From Streptomyces sp. NRRL F-5630 (lineage in GTDB: Bacteria > Actinomycetota > Actinomycetes > Streptomycetales > Streptomycetaceae), in contig NZ_JOGO01000013.1 in NCBI RefSeq assembly GCF_000719475.1, positions 62,001-126,000 of the forward strand: a DNA stretch of 64,000 nt, written 5' to 3'. The position numbers and the translations under genes were made by a program. Positions 62,784 to 64,000 of the stretch are shown in pieces (position 1 is the stretch's first letter; every line of letters starts with the position of its first letter). The notes under the pieces are model-generated. The model saw only the letters and a program-made list of their open reading frames with translations, was not told the origin of the DNA and did not search any database.

Positions 62784-64000
62784 ATGGCAGCGACTTCCCG
62801 GCAAGCCGATGGCGAGACCCATCGGCTGTCCCACGACACGGCGGACTACGCCACGGCGGATACCGAGCGCTGGGCCCCCGAGCCCGACAAGCGTCCGGGC
62901 CGTACCGCCTTCCAGCGCGACCGGGCCCGGGTCCTGCACTCCTCCGCGCTGCGCAGGCTCGCGGGCAAGACCCAGGTCGTCACGCTCGGCACGGGCGGCC
63001 ACGCCTGGGACGCGAGCCCCCGCACCCGTCTCACCCACTCCCTGGAGTGCGCCCAGGTCGGCCGCGACCTCGGCGGGGCGCTCGGCTGCGACCCCGACCT
63101 CGTCGAGGCCGCCTGCCTCTCGCACGACCTCGGCCACCCGCCCTTCGGCCACAACGGCGAGCAGGTGCTCGACGAACTCGCCCGCGACATCGGCGGTTTC
63201 GAGGGGAACGCCCAGTCGCTGCGCCTGCTCACCCGCATCGAGCCCAAGCGCTTCGTGCCGGGCCCGGACGGCACTCCGGCCGGTGTCGGCCTCAACCTCA
63301 CCCGCGCCGCGCTCGACGCCGCCACCAAGTACCCCTGGCCGCGCGGCGCGCACCCGCGTGACCCGGCGCACCCGAAGTTCGGTGTGTACGACGACGACCT
63401 CCCCGTCTTCCGCTGGCTCCGCGCCGAGGCGCCCCCGGGCCGTACGTGCTTCGAGGCCCAGGTCATGGACTGGTCCGACGATGTCGCCTACTCGGTGCAC
63501 GACCTGGAGGACGGCCTGCACGCGGGCCACATCGACCCCAACGCGCTGCTCTCCGAGCCCGAGCGGGCCGAGATCCACCGCGTCGCGCTCGACCGGGGCC
63601 ACGTACCGCCGGACACGGACCGCGCGGAACTCGACGCGGCGCTCGACCGCCTTCTCGCCGAGGAGTGGTGGCCGCACCACTACGACGGCACCGGAACGGC
63701 CCAGGCCCGCCTCAAGGACGCCACGAGCGAGCTCATCGGCCGCTTCTGCCTCGCCGCCGAGACCGCGACCCGCGCTGCCCACGGCCCCGCGCCGCTCAGC
63801 CGCTACGCCGCCCGCCTCGTCGTGCCGCGCGCGGCCCGGCTGGAGTGCGGGCTGCTCAAGGCCGTCGCCGACCTGTACGTGATCCAGCGCGCGGAGCAGG
63901 AGGAGATCCGCGCCGCCCAGCGCGTCCTCGTCACCGAACTCGCCGCCGCCCTCGCCGCCCGCGCCCCGCACGGCCTCGACCCCCAGTTCCGTGCCCTCTT
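62784..64000 (+). CDS. dgt: dGTPase (HD-domain), 3' end beyond window
   Basis: 405 codons present, open at the right edge. HD-domain metal ligands: [18 protein letters not shown] and [17 protein letters not shown] (the HD pair), then [17 protein letters not shown] with the third Asp. [23 protein letters not shown] is the N-terminal signature. Hydrolyses dGTP (and perhaps other dNTPs) to the nucleoside and triphosphate in the cytoplasm. In Streptomyces the gene usually precedes dnaG, expected just outside the window. Confidence 0.93.
   Translation, partial: MAATSRQADGETHRLSHDTADYATADTERWAPEPDKRPGRTAFQRDRARVLHSSALRRLAGKTQVVTLGTGGHAWDASPRTRLTHSLECAQVGRDLGGALGCDPDLVEAACLSHDLGHPPFGHNGEQVLDELARDIGGFEGNAQSLRLLTRIEPKRFVPGPDGTPAGVGLNLTRAALDAATKYPWPRGAHPRDPAHPKFGVYDDDLPVFRWLRAEAPPGRTCFEAQVMDWSDDVAYSVHDLEDGLHAGHIDPNALLSEPERAEIHRVALDRGHVPPDTDRAELDAALDRLLAEEWWPHHYDGTGTAQARLKDATSELIGRFCLAAETATRAAHGPAPLSRYAARLVVPRAARLECGLLKAVADLYVIQRAEQEEIRAAQRVLVTELAAALAARAPHGLDPQFRAL

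Overview
The window is high-GC actinobacterial DNA, almost certainly from a Streptomyces chromosome. The evidence is strong G/C third-position bias, frequent GTG starts, and lineage-typical families: an XRE-DUF5753/DUF397 pair, DUF574 methyltransferase, DUF6243, and the zur-znuBCA, uppS, recO and glyS neighbourhood. I see no tRNA, rRNA, CRISPR array, intact insertion sequence or prophage.

Layout. Positions 1-7400 are accessory and eroded: a short-chain dehydrogenase cut by the window edge, the back half of an MFS exporter, decayed ISL3-, IS5- and IS481-like transposase pieces, a possible nuclease fragment and two divergent lower-GC DUF6461-like genes. Among them sits an intact IclR / CaiB-type CoA-transferase / VOC locus. 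Positions 7500-12100 hold small Streptomyces families: a whiJ-type regulator module with two tiny divergent ORFs, and a DUF11 repeat protein. Positions 12200-16300 hold two regulator/target pairs (LysR with an MFS exporter, TetR with an aldo/keto reductase), each with duplicated perfect palindromes between the genes. Positions 16300-24500 are conserved core: a membrane protein with recO, then uppS, a VOC protein, the Zur-controlled zinc uptake operon with two Zur-box-like sites, and glyS.

Positions 24800-29800 carry a 1425-residue secreted multimodular GH87 alpha-1,3-glucanase and a broken carbohydrate-binding-module fragment. Positions 29800-38700 hold a glutaryl-CoA dehydrogenase-like enzyme, a DUF6243 gene preceded by a possible leaderless 9-codon ORF, a KimA-like permease, a DHA2 exporter with an operator but no adjacent regulator, a DusB-type tRNA dihydrouridine synthase, a DUF574 methyltransferase, an AraC regulator and a VOC protein. 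Positions 38800-45200 contain a macrolide-type glycosyltransferase and a ROK regulator divergent from two translationally coupled glycan-processing enzymes.

Positions 45300-50600 are the best candidate for an undescribed system. They encode a CrtI-like FAD oxidoreductase coupled to an SRPBCC protein, an SDR, and a nested operon of a HemK2/MTQ2-like methyltransferase, a CDGSH iron-sulfur protein and a heme-oxygenase-like diiron oxidase. Both junctions in that operon are 17-bp overlaps. The cluster looks like a small self-contained oxidative pathway with no recognisable scaffold-forming enzyme.

The right end (51200-64000) holds pyruvate phosphate dikinase, a large PGRP-type amidase, a membrane protein, an SDR lacking its catalytic tyrosine, a TSUP transporter, a membrane-anchored exported protein, a class IV aminotransferase, a SnoaL-like protein, a DinB-like protein and the start of dGTPase.
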